NCBI GenBank assembly: GCA_030142905.1
Contig: JASJOG010000075.1
Coordinates: 1,444,501 to 1,508,500, forward strand
Reading direction: 5' to 3'
DNA length: 64,000 bases
Origin: Heliopora coerulea
Taxonomy: Eukaryota > Cnidaria > Anthozoa > Scleralcyonacea > Helioporidae
Shown: piece after piece, positions 13,610 through 26,100 of the stretch
Position numbering within the stretch: the first letter of the stretch is position 1
How the letters are laid out: the number at the start of each line of letters is the position of its first letter
The notes under the pieces: model-generated
Told to the model about the DNA's origin: nothing
What the model saw: only the letters and a program-made list of their open reading frames with translations
Database searches by the model: none
Made by a program: the position numbers and the translations under genes

Positions 13610-14401
13610 CTCTAGAAAGACGTCATGGAGTTAAACGGAGTGAATGGTTTGAACCTGGGAGAATCGTGACACATTTGTGGGAGTTGATCATCCAGGTTAG
13701 TGTAGTCTTGAGACAGACTGTTGGTTGAAATGACTGACATTTTGACTAACGTTCCAACAGCCTTAGCGGCGGTCATCTTCCGAGTCAAAATGAGAGTAAA
13801 TGTAAGGTTTGCATGTATTTGCATCTGGTTCATGTGTCATAAGTGGGTGGTCATATGAGTCATGGAGCTGTGATTGTGTAGAAATTAATTATCAGTTTGT
13901 CATAGTGTTGAGCCTATTGGTTGTTTGCACCTTTGAATTTGTGAATTAGTCATTTGTTGTGATCGGTTTAATGGTTTTTGTTCTAAGTTCATATAACAGC
14001 CTTCTAGTGTGAGTTGCTGTGTGTAGTTGGTGCTGCAAGTAATGCATTTTGCCAATTCCCAGTCAATGTTGTGTTGTCTCTGTGAGTCGTATATTTAAGT
14101 TTCTGCTAGTCTCACCTATACAAGTGGCTTGGCAGTCAGAGCAATTAATTTTGTGAACTGCATCTTGTCTTTGGTGTAGTCGTTCTCTGTCCTTAGCGTT
14201 AGTCAGTACATGTTGTAAAATTGTGATCGGTTTGTGCACTACTCGTACGGTGTATGGTTGTAAGATACACAAGATAATCTCAGACGTACCTTTTATGTAG
14301 GGTATCATTGTGTTCATTGTCTTTGCAAGTGTTAAGTTTGACAAAGTCAGAGTTATGGTTGTTTTTGTGGAAAATGCATTGTAAGTAGTGATGCAATCCA
14401 T
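13610..14401 (-). mobile_element. PLE C-terminal fragment, minus arm of an inverted pair
   Basis: The minus strand encodes the PLE endonuclease region: HKINCSDCQATCIGETSRNL (GIY-YIG core with shared Cys pair) inside 14,401-14,063, then decayed 3' sequence to about 13,610. The same sequence appears on the plus strand from about 14,750, so the two copies face each other. Head-to-head partial copies are characteristic of PLE insertions. A frameshifted remnant. Confidence 0.8.
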
Positions 14402-15264
14402 AGAGGAAGAAGCTCTTGCAACTTACAAACACATAACCTGTTTGGCTTCATTACGTTGACACAATTACTGCACTACCTGAAGATGGGATTGACAAGTTTC
14501 ACAGTCACATACAATTTATGGAAGAGATTGAAGAAGACCAAGCTATTCCTTTCCTAGACTGTTGGGTAAGTCATGACAATAACAAACTACAGACCACTGT
14601 CTACAGGAAACTAACACATACTGACAGGCTACTGGACCAATCATCATACAATCCAACCTCACACAAAGCTACCACTATCAAAACACTGACGAGACGCACA
14701 CAACTCATTTGTGACTCACCCAAACACTCCATGCCAAGAATGTGACTACTTACAATTCGTTTTCCACAAAAACAACTATAACTCTGACTTCATCAAACTT
14801 AACACTTACAAAGACAATGAATGCAACTACAGCAACAATACCCTACATATAAGGTACATCCTAGATTTTCATGTATCTTATGACCATACAAGTAGTGCAC
14901 AAACTGATCACAACTTTACGACATGTACTGACTAACATTAGGACAGAGAACAACCACACAAGGTGCAGTTTACAAAATTAATTGCTCCAACTAACAGTAA
15001 CTTAAATATACAACTCATAGAACACAAACGAGAGACAAAACCAACCACAATGCCGAACATCACTGACAAACTAAAAAAAAAAAACATTGACTGGGAATCA
15101 GCAAAATGCATTACTTCCAGCACCAACTACAAACAGCAAGTTACACTAGAAAGCTGGTATATGAACTTATAACAAAAACTATTAAACCGATCACAGCAAT
15201 TAGTGGGACCTTACAAATGACTAATTCACAAATTTAAATGTGCAAACAACTAATAGACTTCACA

Positions 15265-16589
15265 CAGGCGCGGATACAGGATTTTTCGAACATCGGTCAG
15301 ACCGTGACCAGTCGGCGCCCCCCCCCCGGAAAATTATAGATGCTCCCGGAAAATTATAGCAACCCCTCACAACACTGTTGTCCCCAACCAAAAGTATTGA
15401 CACTGAGCTGTAAAGGCAATTTCCTGTCGCCTGAGACCTATAACAAATGCTTATTCAACTTAATTCCGGTGTCATGTGAAATATCACATTGAAAGAAATA
15501 TTGAAAATTTGAAATTACTATTTCAAGGTCATGGCTTGTCTCGTATTTGCCATTAGACACATTACACATAAATATGAATAAAATCAATGACTAGCGCATA
15601 GAAGACAATATATTCAAATTGCTCGAATTTTTAAAATATGCGTGATGTGATGTCACGATGCCATCGAATCACTGTCCAACTCAAACCGAAACAGTGAATA
15701 TCATGCAATATTTATGTACCTGATTGCCGTTAAAGTGACTCCAGGGGTCTTCATACTGCTCGCCGTGCTCGGTATAAAGAATTCAGCCCCGATGTGGCGA
15801 TGAAGCTGATTCTTCATCAAACGAGAAGTAAGCTCAGCCGAAGAACACTTCGGTCTTGAACTTAGTTTCTCACTTAAAATTTTCGCCTGATCTGATAGGT
15901 ATCCGACATCGTTGCTCTGAAGAGCAATTTGCACAGCTTCGAAAAGGTTTTCCATTGCCTTTTGAATAAAGACGTTTGAATTTCCAAGTATTTCGATATA
16001 CGAACACAAAGAAAGAACAATATACTCAAAGTCAACCGCTCACGTTGTCGGCGAAAGATGAGTCATGACCGGGGCAAGAAAATAAACCAATAAAATGCTA
16101 TGTAAGGTTGGCATCTTATTACTTTGACCAATAGAGAAATGCGTCTTAAAGGCAAAATCATGTAGGCTAAGCCGCCTGATGTGGCAAAATACCCCAAATT
16201 TGGGCACAAACCGGTCAGAATCCATGGTAACCTCACATCGAGCCAATCACAGGCATTAGATTTGCAGGGTAAGGCCCGCCAAACCGGTCAAAACAATTTG
16301 CATCCCATGGTAACCTCACATCTAGCCAATCACATGCATTAGAATTATAGGGTAAAGCCCGCCAAACCGGTCATAAAGACCGCTGAAATGCTGCATGATG
16401 ATTGCACTGCTGCCACTGTATAAAATGGGTTATAATAAAAACTGGAATCGACAACCGTAAGGAAGTCAGGTTTAAGTACGCAACTGACCGCATAATATGA
16501 TTTAACTGGATTGATATCCTAAATTTATCAGGTTTCGAAAACATACATGCAGCAGTTGACCGGTTTGACCTACGCTAAATCCGCGCCTG
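15265..16589. mobile_element. non-autonomous hAT-like transposon with 8-bp target duplication
   Basis: The 1,325-bp element begins CAGGCGCGGAT and ends ATCCGCGCCTG, a hAT-style CAG-starting inverted repeat. It is flanked by the 8-bp direct repeat ACTTCACA (15,257-15,264 and 16,590-16,597), the hAT target-duplication length. It lies inside the PLE plus arm, whose sequence matches on both sides. It contains no transposase; an open frame at 15,701-16,009 (minus) is not recognised. Left and right interiors both contain ACCGGTC-rich sequence. Confidence 0.85.
16223..16372. repeat. two tandem ~68-bp units inside the hAT-like element
   Basis: Copies at 16,223-16,290 and 16,305-16,372 share CATGGTAACCTCACAT at the start and CCGCCAAACCGGTCA at the end, with a few differences. 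Subterminal tandem units are common transposase-binding sites in hAT elements, but that role is inferred. Confidence 0.7.
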
Positions 16590-16988
16590 ACTTCACACTA
16601 CGACAAACTGATAATTAACGCCTACACAACCACACCCACTGCTTTTCACAAACTATCACATCTCCATGAACCAGATACAGATACAGGCGAACCTAACATT
16701 TACTCTTCTTTTGACTCTGAAGATGACTACCACTAAGGCTGTCCATCTTCCACAACATTAACATCCACAAACATGTCGGAGTTAGGATTTCGGCAATCAA
16801 GATACCAGGTGGAAATTGAAGTCTAGTGATAAAGATTATTGCCCAGCAAATAATTTTGAAGAAGCCCATATCTCAAATAAACATATCAGGATACTTTGAA
16901 AGATACTTTAATGAGGAACTAATGTTTTGTCACTTTACAAGCAACATCATCAGTGTCTATTTACATGAAAATTTTCGGCTTAAATAAC

Positions 16989-17690
16989 CTACACGATTAC
17001 AAAAATAGAGGTGAGAGAAGGAGAGAATGATGAATGAGATGTCATGACAGGGATTAAGGTGGAGAAGGAAATGAAAAGAAAAACAATTAGAATAACATGA
17101 GAAAATGACCTTATATTTACATTGAGAGAGGGATTTATTTTTGCAATCAACAAACTTTCTCGAATGAGAGTGTCTAATTCTGAACGGCCACTAGCTAAAA
17201 CTGAGAAATCATCAAAAGAAATTAGGTGTCCAGTTTCTCTTTTATGTGCTAAAATGATAGACAAAGAAGATGGGTGAGAGATCTCATTTCCTGTGTATGC
17301 CGAAATGCCCATGTGTTCACAGATCCTAGTGTGTAAGTTTCGGGTTGTTTCACCCACATACAATGTGGAGCAGCGTTGGCACGTAAATTTATAAATAACA
17401 TTGGATCTTAAGTGCATAGGAATTCGGTCTTTGAAAAGGAAAAAGTGTGAAAAACGGCAAACTGGTCGAAATATTACTCGGAGGCCAATGTGTGGGTGGG
17501 CCGATGATATCAACCTTAAAAGCTGTTGGCAAATTTTGAGGCTGTGAATACCAGTAAAAGGCAGTGCAATGGATAACTGCAATTTAGGTGCTGTGAGAGG
17601 TTTAATAGGTGTGTTGGAAACTTTATTTAAAAACGAGCAAATACTACCCGAACTCGAGTTTAGATAAAATTGGGATTGGATTGATCATGT
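16989..17690 (-). mobile_element. PLE C-terminal fragment with intact GIY-YIG domain
   Basis: The open frame 17,582-16,989 encodes FTCQRCSTLYVGETTRNLHTRI... and a SELDTLIRESLLIAKINPSL tail, the full GIY-YIG endonuclease of a Penelope-like element. The same frame continues upstream without a stop to the edge of the outer Polinton at 17,691, which inserted at or near the 5' break of this fragment. Cleaner than the other PLE copies here, so probably younger, but it lacks the RT. Confidence 0.8.
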
Positions 17691-17691
17691 A
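17686..17691. repeat. left target-site duplication of outer Polinton (CATGTA)
   Basis: Direct repeat of 59,761-59,766. Confidence 0.88.
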
Positions 17692-17896
17692 AGTAGTTAG
17701 AGACAAAATAGAGAATGTTCATAAGACTTACCAATCAGGATGGAGCATTTAATGAGATTCGGGCATTTCTGCCAATCATGAGCCGCCATTTTCAAAGGTC
17801 ACCAGGAGGGAGTGAATATTTGACCTCTATTAACAGGATCATCCAATCACGACAAAGTGAAGGGGGAAAACACCAGAGACGACAAATACGCAGTGT
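17692..17896 (+). repeat. left TIR of outer Polinton
   Basis: 205 bp matching the reverse complement of 59,555-59,760 with about nine substitutions and one G-run length change. Confidence 0.93.
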
Positions 17897-20800
17897 AGAG
17901 AGGTGCGAGTAGTCGCAAATCATTTATTTACATATTTCTCGAATTACAGAGTTATTTTACAGATATAATCAAGAAAGTATTACAAGAAAAAATTCTGGAT
18001 ACATTGTATACAATGAAGAAAAGTATCAAAATTTATCAATCCGATAATGGTATAAAGAAAGTGGATGAGAATCCAAGAAATTCATACTGAAAGACATTAC
18101 AGATTCTTTGGAAATCATGCAACATGAGAGGGAAATTGCTGATCGAAAAAAAAGTAATCAGTAACAATTTTACCAAGCATTGATCAAATCAATTATAGAT
18201 GGCGAAACGACTAACCAAGCTGAAGAATTACAAGCAATGAAAAACCAGAAGAAATTAAAAGTTCATATTTCGGTAATGTCATTGCAAGGCTATTACGAAT
18301 AGTCGAGGAATTTATTATTACATATTTCTATATTTTGGATAGTGTATATTTAATGTTCTTGTAAGAATACTGGTAAATGTATTAAAGTTCTCACATCTTC
18401 AAGAACTTAATAAAAACAATTTTACACACTATTCTTGCAAGAGAAAATAGATGACCTTCTTATCAATAATTGAAGCAATTGTAGATTAGACATGGTAGAT
18501 TATCTTTGGCGGCATTATTTACATCAAGCAACTTGTAAAGTCTGCTATATCACATTATGTTCATTTGCAACATAAATTTTTGATGAAATAAATAGCTTAA
18601 CAGGATCGATGAGGAATTTGACATTAGTGATGAACGCCGGAAAACAACAATAGCGAATAGAGAAAATGTTGCGATGTTGTCGGATTTGACGCTGCATAAA
18701 AATATTCTCCGAAAGTAACTGAATTGAATCACACGCCAGAAAAAGAAAAAAAAAATGCATGTTTTCTGTTCTGAAAAAAAAAAAACATGGGCAGCAAATG
18801 TTGGAATTGAATTTGCTGTGAAAAGAGACAAAGGAAAGAAGATCATGAACAGCATATGTTGAAATTGACTTTTTCGGTATCACTAGTATCTGACTGGTTT
18901 GGAATCAAACGACACGAGATGAAAATCCTTTGTTAGACTCACGAAAGAAAAAGTTTAACTATCTAATTCCAGATATTGACTTTGTTAACAAACTTCGAGT
19001 TATTCGAGTAAAGAAAGAACTACCTGAATTCGAGATGGCGAAACGGCTTACCAAATATTATACAAATGTATAAGTCCGAATATTGGCAAAAGATTTACCA
19101 GGCGGAAATCGTAATCATAGGATTAGCAATGAAATGTCATCGTAACAAGCTAAACTAAAACGAAAATAACTTTGCCAAGTACAATGAATAACTGGAGGGA
19201 TCACATGAGCTTTCTGGACGAATCAAACTATAAAAATCAACTTGTGACAAATCGAGATCGTTATCGCTTAAGCAATAAACAATAGTTGTTTGTCAAAAGA
19301 ACAAACAAAAGAGAACACAAAAGAGAAGAAAAATTGATCGAAAGAAAAGAAAATGTGATCAAAAGATTGTCTTTTCAAGATGGCAAAAATGAATGATGGA
19401 AGTGATTTAATCTACCATTATTTGACTGCTACGAAATATAAAAACAGACACGAATAAAAAACTAGAAATTAGCAAAAATTTTTGAACAATTGAAGAAGCT
19501 TAACTGAATGCATCAAAGAAACAAAAAAAGAAAAGAATGAAAAAGCTGATGAATACGGAAAATGAGAAAAAGAAGGAAAATGCCGTCAAACTAAACGATG
19601 CAAAACGACCTAGAGAATCAAGTTTTGGATGCATATGAATTTTTTTCACAGTATTATTTTTTTCCATTGAGAAACAAGTTCTAAATATCTTGTATTTTAA
19701 ATACAACCATTCACCATCCATTATACAATTCATCTACTGAAGGAAGGAAGAGTAACAGTTTGTCTGGGGAAAAATTGCAAAAGAATTTTGCATTACACTG
19801 AAGTGTGAAGTGCAATGTCTTTAAAAGACCTAGAAGTTTACTGAATATAAGCAAATTTCAACTGGATCAAAATATTCGAAAGCTTAGTATTGGATGTATG
19901 CAGAAAAATTGGTTTATGAAGTAATAAAATTTCATGATTAATGGTGTCAAAATGTAAAGAATGCCAAAGACAGAATGAAAGAAACGACAAAAATATTGTA
20001 AGTCGTTCACTAGTTCTTAATCAGAAAAGGAATCACAAGTATGACACCCTTTTAATTGCCATGAGATCGTTGTAGGAAAACCTTTAACCTAATGTTACGT
20101 TCCAAAAAGGTCACATTTCGAAAAGCTAACGAATTATTGGAATTCTTCACCTATTCAATTACTTCAAAAAGTTTTTAAAATAGAGGACAAACTTTTGGAT
20201 TGTCAAAATATTTGTAATGTCAAACTCTGCGGATTCTTTAGAAAGCGCTACAATCATTCAGAAAAAGACTCGAAAAAATTGGCGGAGATTATTTTATCAT
20301 CGTTTATATACTGTGAGATTAGAAATTACATGAAAGGGTTATTAAGTTGTCGGAAAAATTGCGAAGATTCATGGCATGAATTTCACAACGGAGTAAAGTT
20401 AGCAAAAAAAAAAAAGCGGAAACCAAGATTTTCACAACAGTAACTTGGCAAAGCATGTATAAAGACAAAATGATGAACAAAATGAAAGTGGTGAAGTTAC
20501 AGATGTCATAGGTTACCTCATTGAAGCAGAAGATGCCCATCAAAGATCTGGCCTCATTGAATCCTAAAATGCTCAGGAAAGGAGTTAATTGCTGTTTCAC
20601 ACATACATACATACATGCACATATAGCTGTCAAGGGTGAATAAGTGCTCAATCGTCAGTAAGACATATGAACGATTTATCTTTTTTTTTTTTCCTGAACT
20701 AAAATCAGCTATTAAAGAAGGAAGTTTCTCTCAACAAAAGATGATCGAAATGTAGCTTACAATTCTTTGCCTATTGATTTGTATGGGATATATGAATAAC

Positions 20801-21640
20801 TCGGATGAGACCATCAGATGAATCCGGTGTATCTTGTTTGTATGAAAACAAAGTCAATCTGGTAAGAAATAATCGCTGATTCGAATTTAGAGTCTGGCTT
20901 TTGTCGAAGGCGTCATAATTCTGGCAAAAAGTCAAAATTACAAAACAGAAAATGTGAAACTGCTCAAGGGATCTGTTTCCTAGTGGAGTAAGACTTTCTC
21001 CATTTCGACGTAATCGAACTAACAATTTGTCATGCAAAACTTCAAAATAGTTGATGAAAAATTGATGAAGATTATACAAATAAAGTACCTGTGTATGCAT
21101 CTCGTGGTGATCTAAAAATGCCTTGCTCAATACTGTGAATATGAAATAAAATGTTCAGGATGATCATCGTACAAGGTCATCGATGGCTTCTTCTTCTCGT
21201 GAAGGTCACATGACTTACGGGAAAACCAGATCCAAGAAAACATTTGAGGCCATTTGATGAGGTGATTGAAGAGTCAGAAAAAGAAAGATATTTCGACCTT
21301 GGCCAAATGATCAAAAACGTTTCAAGAAGTTCGATGATGAAGGTCTCGAACAAGCAGACGACTCACAACTTCGTTCTCGTGATCGTTTTCATTGAGCTGA
21401 TAATGGTTGAGAATAAACCAGTAAAACCAATTAACATCGTTGATCCCAAGCACCAAAAACGCATTCAAAGTAGATGTTTGTGCAGTCTTGAGGACGAAGT
21501 CTATAAGATTAATGCAAGAATTTGGTTTGCAAAACAAGTCGAATGTACCACATGCTAATGTCAGGAAATCACGTGATGCGATGACATGTGTTTATCAAAT
21601 GTGGATGACAAATGTGGGGATTTCATTCATGGAATCATCA
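17897..21640. other. gene-poor, AT-rich left arm of outer Polinton
   Basis: No long intact gene is visible. Short frames such as 20,195-20,443 and 21,244-21,558 (plus) are not recognised. Plus-strand stretches with coding-like composition (for example around 18,600-18,720 and 19,030-19,110) are broken by many stops. A short sequence ATGGCGAAACG(A/G)CT(A/T)ACCAA occurs at 18,199 and 19,035. The likeliest reading is decayed genes of the outer element. Confidence 0.45.
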
Positions 21641-21663
21641 TTCAATGAATTTTAATATCATTG

Positions 21664-21774
21664 AAAAAGTGGAAGTCCTCTCCGATTATTCCGTGCCAGA
21701 TGCAGAACTCAAACCTGCGACAGTACGTACCCCTCAAGTGCGGCACTACACTCTACCGACTGAGCTAATCTGGC
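21664..21774 (-). ncRNA. tRNA-like Pol III unit C with terminator
   Basis: On the minus strand, 21,774-21,695 folds like a tRNA: 7-bp perfect acceptor (GCCAGAT with ATCTGGC), D-arm TAGCTCAGTCGGTAGAGT (A box), and T-arm stem GCAGG/TCTGC with loop TTTGAGT (B box). The anticodon region is abnormal: about 31 nt, with only a weak 5-bp stem and a ~20-nt loop. A T5 run at 21,668-21,664, 22 nt past the end, would stop RNA polymerase III. No T33 and no plausible anticodon are seen, so it is better called tRNA-like than a tRNA gene. Two related units lie at the far end of the same element. Confidence 0.7.
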
Positions 21775-22048
21775 CAGACAGTCTGGTCTTGTATAAAATG
21801 TTATATATTCGCTTTGCTGTCGTTGTTGTTGTCATTGAGTTCAAGAAAGTCAGTGAACATTTTCCAATAAATGAAAGTCTGTTTTTCTAAATAAGTGATA
21901 CAGCAGAAAAACAATCTCCAAACTTTTTTTTGCATCCATTTTAACACCAAACAATATATCGTAAGCAGTTTGTAATAAAGCAAATACGATTGCAATATGA
22001 ATTATGTTCATTGTGAATTGTTTTCACTCATTCGTCAGTTGTTTGTAT

Positions 22049-22297
22049 TTAATACTTGTTCCAGTTTTTTACTTGTGGGATTGTGTATAAAATTGAATTT
22101 CCACCATAAGTTGGCGAAGATGCAGTTGGAATAGTTCGACTAACGCATGCCACATTTATAGCTTGTCCATTATTTCTCCCGTGGTCATTGCATGCCCATC
22201 GGTGCGTTTCTTCAGTTGTTCTATCAGGTTTTGAATAATGGATGCTCATGTAAATGCTATCGCCGTGGCGTTCTTGTCTGTATTCCATGTGTGACAA
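22049..22297 (-). CDS. unknown ORF of outer Polinton
   Basis: Encodes 82 aa starting at TTG, or 79 aa from the ATG at 22,288; polar, with no recognised domain. It lies just downstream, on the same strand, of the gene split by the inner Polinton, and might be its continuation after a frame change, since the sequence between has no long frame. No function can be assigned. Confidence 0.35.
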   Translation of the reverse strand: MSHMEYRQERHGDSIYMSIHYSKPDRTTEETHRWACNDHGRNNGQAINVACVSRTIPTASSPTYGGNSILYTIPQVKNWNKY

Positions 22298-22440
22298 GCA
22301 GTCAACTGAACCAAAACATGGTTATTTGAGAAATTCAGAGATTGATATAGCCAGCTGCAATAACTTTTGTCTGATCTACAGTTGGTAGATGTACCCGGTC
22401 GAATGTTTAACCTTTGTCTGATTGCACATTGGCCGCGGAG

Positions 22441-22650
22441 TTATATATATACATTTAAAAAAAAAAAATTAAATGTCATGTCAAAATAATTTAATTCCAG
22501 GTTAAATTGATAATATGGTTTGTTTGTTTCTACTACAGCATATCCACCATTATTTATATGAGTTGCATTTTGATGATGAAAAAAGTCGAATTTTGGAAAT
22601 AGTATTAAATCTTCATCTCGATTCAAAACCCATGATTGATTGTCTGCTTC
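22441..22650 (-). pseudogene. 3' part of an outer-Polinton gene split by the inner Polinton
   Basis: This holds the last ~70 codons of a minus-strand gene whose first ~195 codons lie at 41,423-40,839. If the inner element and one copy of the AAAAAC duplication are removed, the two parts join at a Phe codon in the same frame. The product would be about 270 aa, polar, rich in Asn, Phe and Lys, with no motif I recognise. The size and the lack of any other candidate make a structural virion protein possible, but this is a guess. Confidence 0.75.
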
Positions 22651-22656
22651 AAAAAC
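22651..22656. repeat. left target-site duplication of inner Polinton (AAAAAC)
   Basis: Direct repeat of 40,833-40,838. Confidence 0.88.
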
Positions 22657-23110
22657 AGTAGTCTATATAGTGGGGATTCTAGCACATTTTGGGATTTGAC
22701 TAAATTTCCACATTTTCAAAATCGATAAAAATAGTCGGAGAAAACCCTTTTCCTTGTTTACGTAATTTTCAGTTGCTTCACTACAGCTTCGCTCGATCAC
22801 TTCCGGTCACTTCTAGACTCTTCCGGGAATTTGTTAACGTTACCGGGAACTTCAGCACATTTTAAAAACGGGTCAAAACTTTTCAAAGTGTCTTGGGGGA
22901 ATAACCTAACACAGCAAGCTGATAAATTCCAAACATTCCATACATGCTCAATCTCCCTAACAACTAGCCTCACTCGATGTCAACAAAAAAACTATTTTCG
23001 GTTTGCTCAGTTGTTAGGGAGATTAGGCATGTATGGAATGCGGGGAAAGTCACTAAACGACTGGTGGAGGAATTACCTTTTTTAACATAACCGAAGGTCC
23101 ACGCGAAGCG
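22657..23110 (+). repeat. left TIR of inner Polinton
   Basis: 454 bp, matching the reverse complement of 40,379-40,832 with about two substitutions seen by eye (near 22,772 and 22,816). The inner edge carries a GC-rich ACCGAAGGTCC..GCGAAGC hairpin like those scattered through the element. Confidence 0.95.
22934..23040. repeat. long hairpin inside the left TIR
   Basis: Arms 22,934-22,965 and 23,009-23,040 are 32 nt and complementary except for two positions, with a 43-nt loop. The mirror copy is at 40,449-40,555. Internal hairpins near Polinton ends could be transposase- or replication-related; no role is proven. Confidence 0.85.
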
Positions 23111-23159
23111 GTTTTAAACAATAAGTCTATTTGCTAAACATCTTCGCTGATAAAGTATT

Positions 23160-26100
23160 TTACGGTTTAAATCCAAATATATTCTCATAAGTGTCAATCA
23201 TTTCATTCATGTAATGGCCAAATGCAAGAGTGTCTATTTTATTTTCAAGTATGTTTCGTTTGTCATCTTTATATGACAAAGCAATCTTTTCAACACTTTC
23301 TGTATACAACTCATGGTTTCTATGTCTTATCAAATTCATTTTTCTTATTTGTTCTTTTCCATCAAATAAACAATCTTTGTAATTTTGGAATGTTATTTCT
23401 TTTTTAATTACATTTTTCTTAACACCTTTACATTTTTTTTCTTCTTTTCCTTTGTTGTCTTCATCAGCTCCGCTGCCCTTCGGGTTTCCACACATTTTGT
23501 AAGCATATAATTTTGCTCTCAAACCAACAAATTCTTCTATTTGTTTTCCGCCACATTCATCTTTCATCATTCCAATAACCTTTTTGTTTAATCCAGTTTT
23601 TATTCCACTTTTATGATCTTTTAAGTAATTACTTGTATCAAACATTTTTTCTACATCTGGAGAAATATCTTTATAAAAATCATCAGTTTTAATTTCATAC
23701 ATTAAACTATCTGTATCGGTAAATAATAATGACGCGGTTCCGTGACCTTCGGTTCCGCCGTATTTTTTCTTAATATAATTATAATGAAAATCATACATTA
23801 AAGTTTTACTAAGATCTAATATACTCATTCCTAAATATATTGGTTTATTCAGCATAATTTTAGTCTTATATTTATGTATTGCAATTAAATTTTCAGAAAA
23901 TATCGTTCTACTTTTAAAATTACTTTTTGAAAATAATTTTAATGCTTTTTCTTGTCTATTTACCAATTGTATATCAACTCTATTTCTTACATTTTCCATG
24001 GTTTTCCCAAACACAGAATTATTCATCAATTTGAAAAAATCTTTTTCAAAATCATTTTTTGCATTTGTTTTCAAATTTGTGTTCAAATCAATATATTGTT
24101 TCATAAAATCTTCTTCGTAAAATTTTACTCCTTTATGAATTTGAGTGATTTTTAATCCCAATTTTTCATACAATTTGAAATTTTCACAATGTAAAACATA
24201 TTTTTCTTTATTATTTAAATTTGGAATCAGTTTTTCAACTTGACCAATTTTTAATTTTTCTGGAGCGAGAGGATATTCATTATGTGAATCATGTAAATTT
24301 TCTGGATATTCTAAATCAACTTCTAAAATACAATTATATTTTTCCCAATTATTTAACTCATTGTTTTTCATCCATTTGAAATCTTTCGCAGGTAATTTCT
24401 TACTCATTGCCCAACCATATAAATTATTAGCATCAAGATATGGAAGATAAACACTATCTTCTTCAGAATTATACTTTTGATCCATATATTTGTTATTTGC
24501 TTTTGCATATCTTTTTACAATCGTTGAAATTCCACCTCTTATTCCTTTTTCAATCATTAGATACATTTGTGGATCAGACAATAGATCCAATTCAATTTTT
24601 GTAATTTTCAACATTGCATCCCAAGCTAATCCAGGTGAAGTAAAATACCAAGCAGGATCCAATTTATAATTTGCTTTACAAACTTTTCTAAAGTTTTCAA
24701 AGACAGCTAAAAGCATCACATCAGTTTTTAAATATAAATCATGATATTGTCTCATATTTTTAATATTAAATTTATTCCAAACATTTTGTGCATGCGAGTA
24801 GTCTTCATCACTTATATTTTCATCATTTAATTTATAATAAAAACATTCTTTATCAGGCAATTTTTCTTCTTTTAATTTTTGAATACTATCAAACCAATCA
24901 TATGGAAAAACACCTTTTCTAGTAAGCAAGTCTCTTTTTTCGCCGTCATCACAAAATCTCTTCAAAATATTTAATTCATTTTTATCTAAATTATTAACTA
25001 AATTTGCTAAACTAGTTTGCATAAATTTAAAACTATCAATAAATCTAATTTTTCTTTTTACTTCAACAATTTCTTTAATTTTATAATTTGGGGTTTCACT
25101 CGAGTCACCGTCAATAATTAATTCTTCACATTTAATAATTTTATCTCTACATTTACTTTGAAGTTGTTTTTCTGTTATTATTTTTTCGGATTCAAATTTA
25201 CCAACAATAATTTCTTTTGTAAAACTAATATATTTTTCCTCAGTGTTTGGTATACAATTAATTTCACCTTCTGAAACACCAAGATTTTTTATAAACAAAT
25301 GACTATCATAATTTTGTAAATTATGAAATATAACTGGAATAAATTTTGGATTTTTCATTTTTTAATTACAACTAACACAAGCAGCTCCGCGATATTTTCC
25401 AGTGTAATGACAATGATCCATAACTTTTTTACCTTCATTTTCAAATTTGATTCCACAAGCATAACAATTTTCTGCAGTTCTAAAATCTACTTTATCCTTT
25501 ACACTTAATATTATCTTTTTTGAAAATTTAAATTTGTCATATATTTTTTTAATATCATTTTCTAAACTTTTTACAAATTTTAAAGAAATGTTGAAATCAG
25601 CTTCGCCAGTTTTTTTGGAACATTTTACTAATTTTGGTTTATATAAATTATCATCAAAACATTTTATCAAATAACTATATCCAAATGGTTCATGTTTTTG
25701 GGTTTGTTTTGTTTTATCTCCAATATTTTCATCTATATTTTTCAGGTTACATTCAAAATCTGCATAAATCACAAATGGGACATCATGCATTCTTTCATAA
25801 TTTTTAAACTTTAATTTTTCACCTTTATCTGGATAAACAGTTTTTCCACATTCATACTCTTTACAATATTCTAAATGAATTTTATAAACATTTTCCTTAC
25901 TAAAATGTTGTAAACAATTATCACAAATATGTGTTTTCTCTTTGTGTTTACTAACCTGACTTGAAAATAATCTACTCTTATTTTTAATCAAACAATAATG
26001 TTTGTCTCCATTTTCATTTGTTATTAACAATATATTTACACGTGGTTGTTTTTCATGATTGTTCAAATTAAATTTACTTACTCTCAAAGGAAAAATTTCA

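Larger units (their letters stand above)
14402..16760 (+). mobile_element. PLE fragment, plus arm, split by a hAT-like insertion
   Basis: From about 14,402 the plus strand encodes the end of the PLE reverse transcriptase (MEEIEEDQAIPFLDCWV, then VYRKLTHTDRLLDQSSYNP, at 14,518-14,745). The endonuclease region and tail follow, to 15,256. The tail resumes at 16,598 and ends near 16,760, matching the inverted copy at 13,930-13,730 (TGACAAACTGATAATTAA). The gap 15,265-16,589 is a separate transposon. Stops and frameshifts are frequent. Confidence 0.8.

Noticed and set aside
18545..18883. Two overlapping minus-strand frames
   Set aside because: Phe-rich composition and A/T runs suggest chance; the plus strand here looks more like decayed coding sequence.
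17897..21640. A hidden capsid gene in the left arm of the outer Polinton
   Set aside because: No frame of enough length or recognisable motif could be followed; decay is too far advanced to claim one by eye.
22831..23085. 84-codon frame present in both inner TIRs (also 40,404-40,658)
   Set aside because: It exists twice only because the TIRs are copies, it spans the hairpin, and it has no start motif like the other genes.
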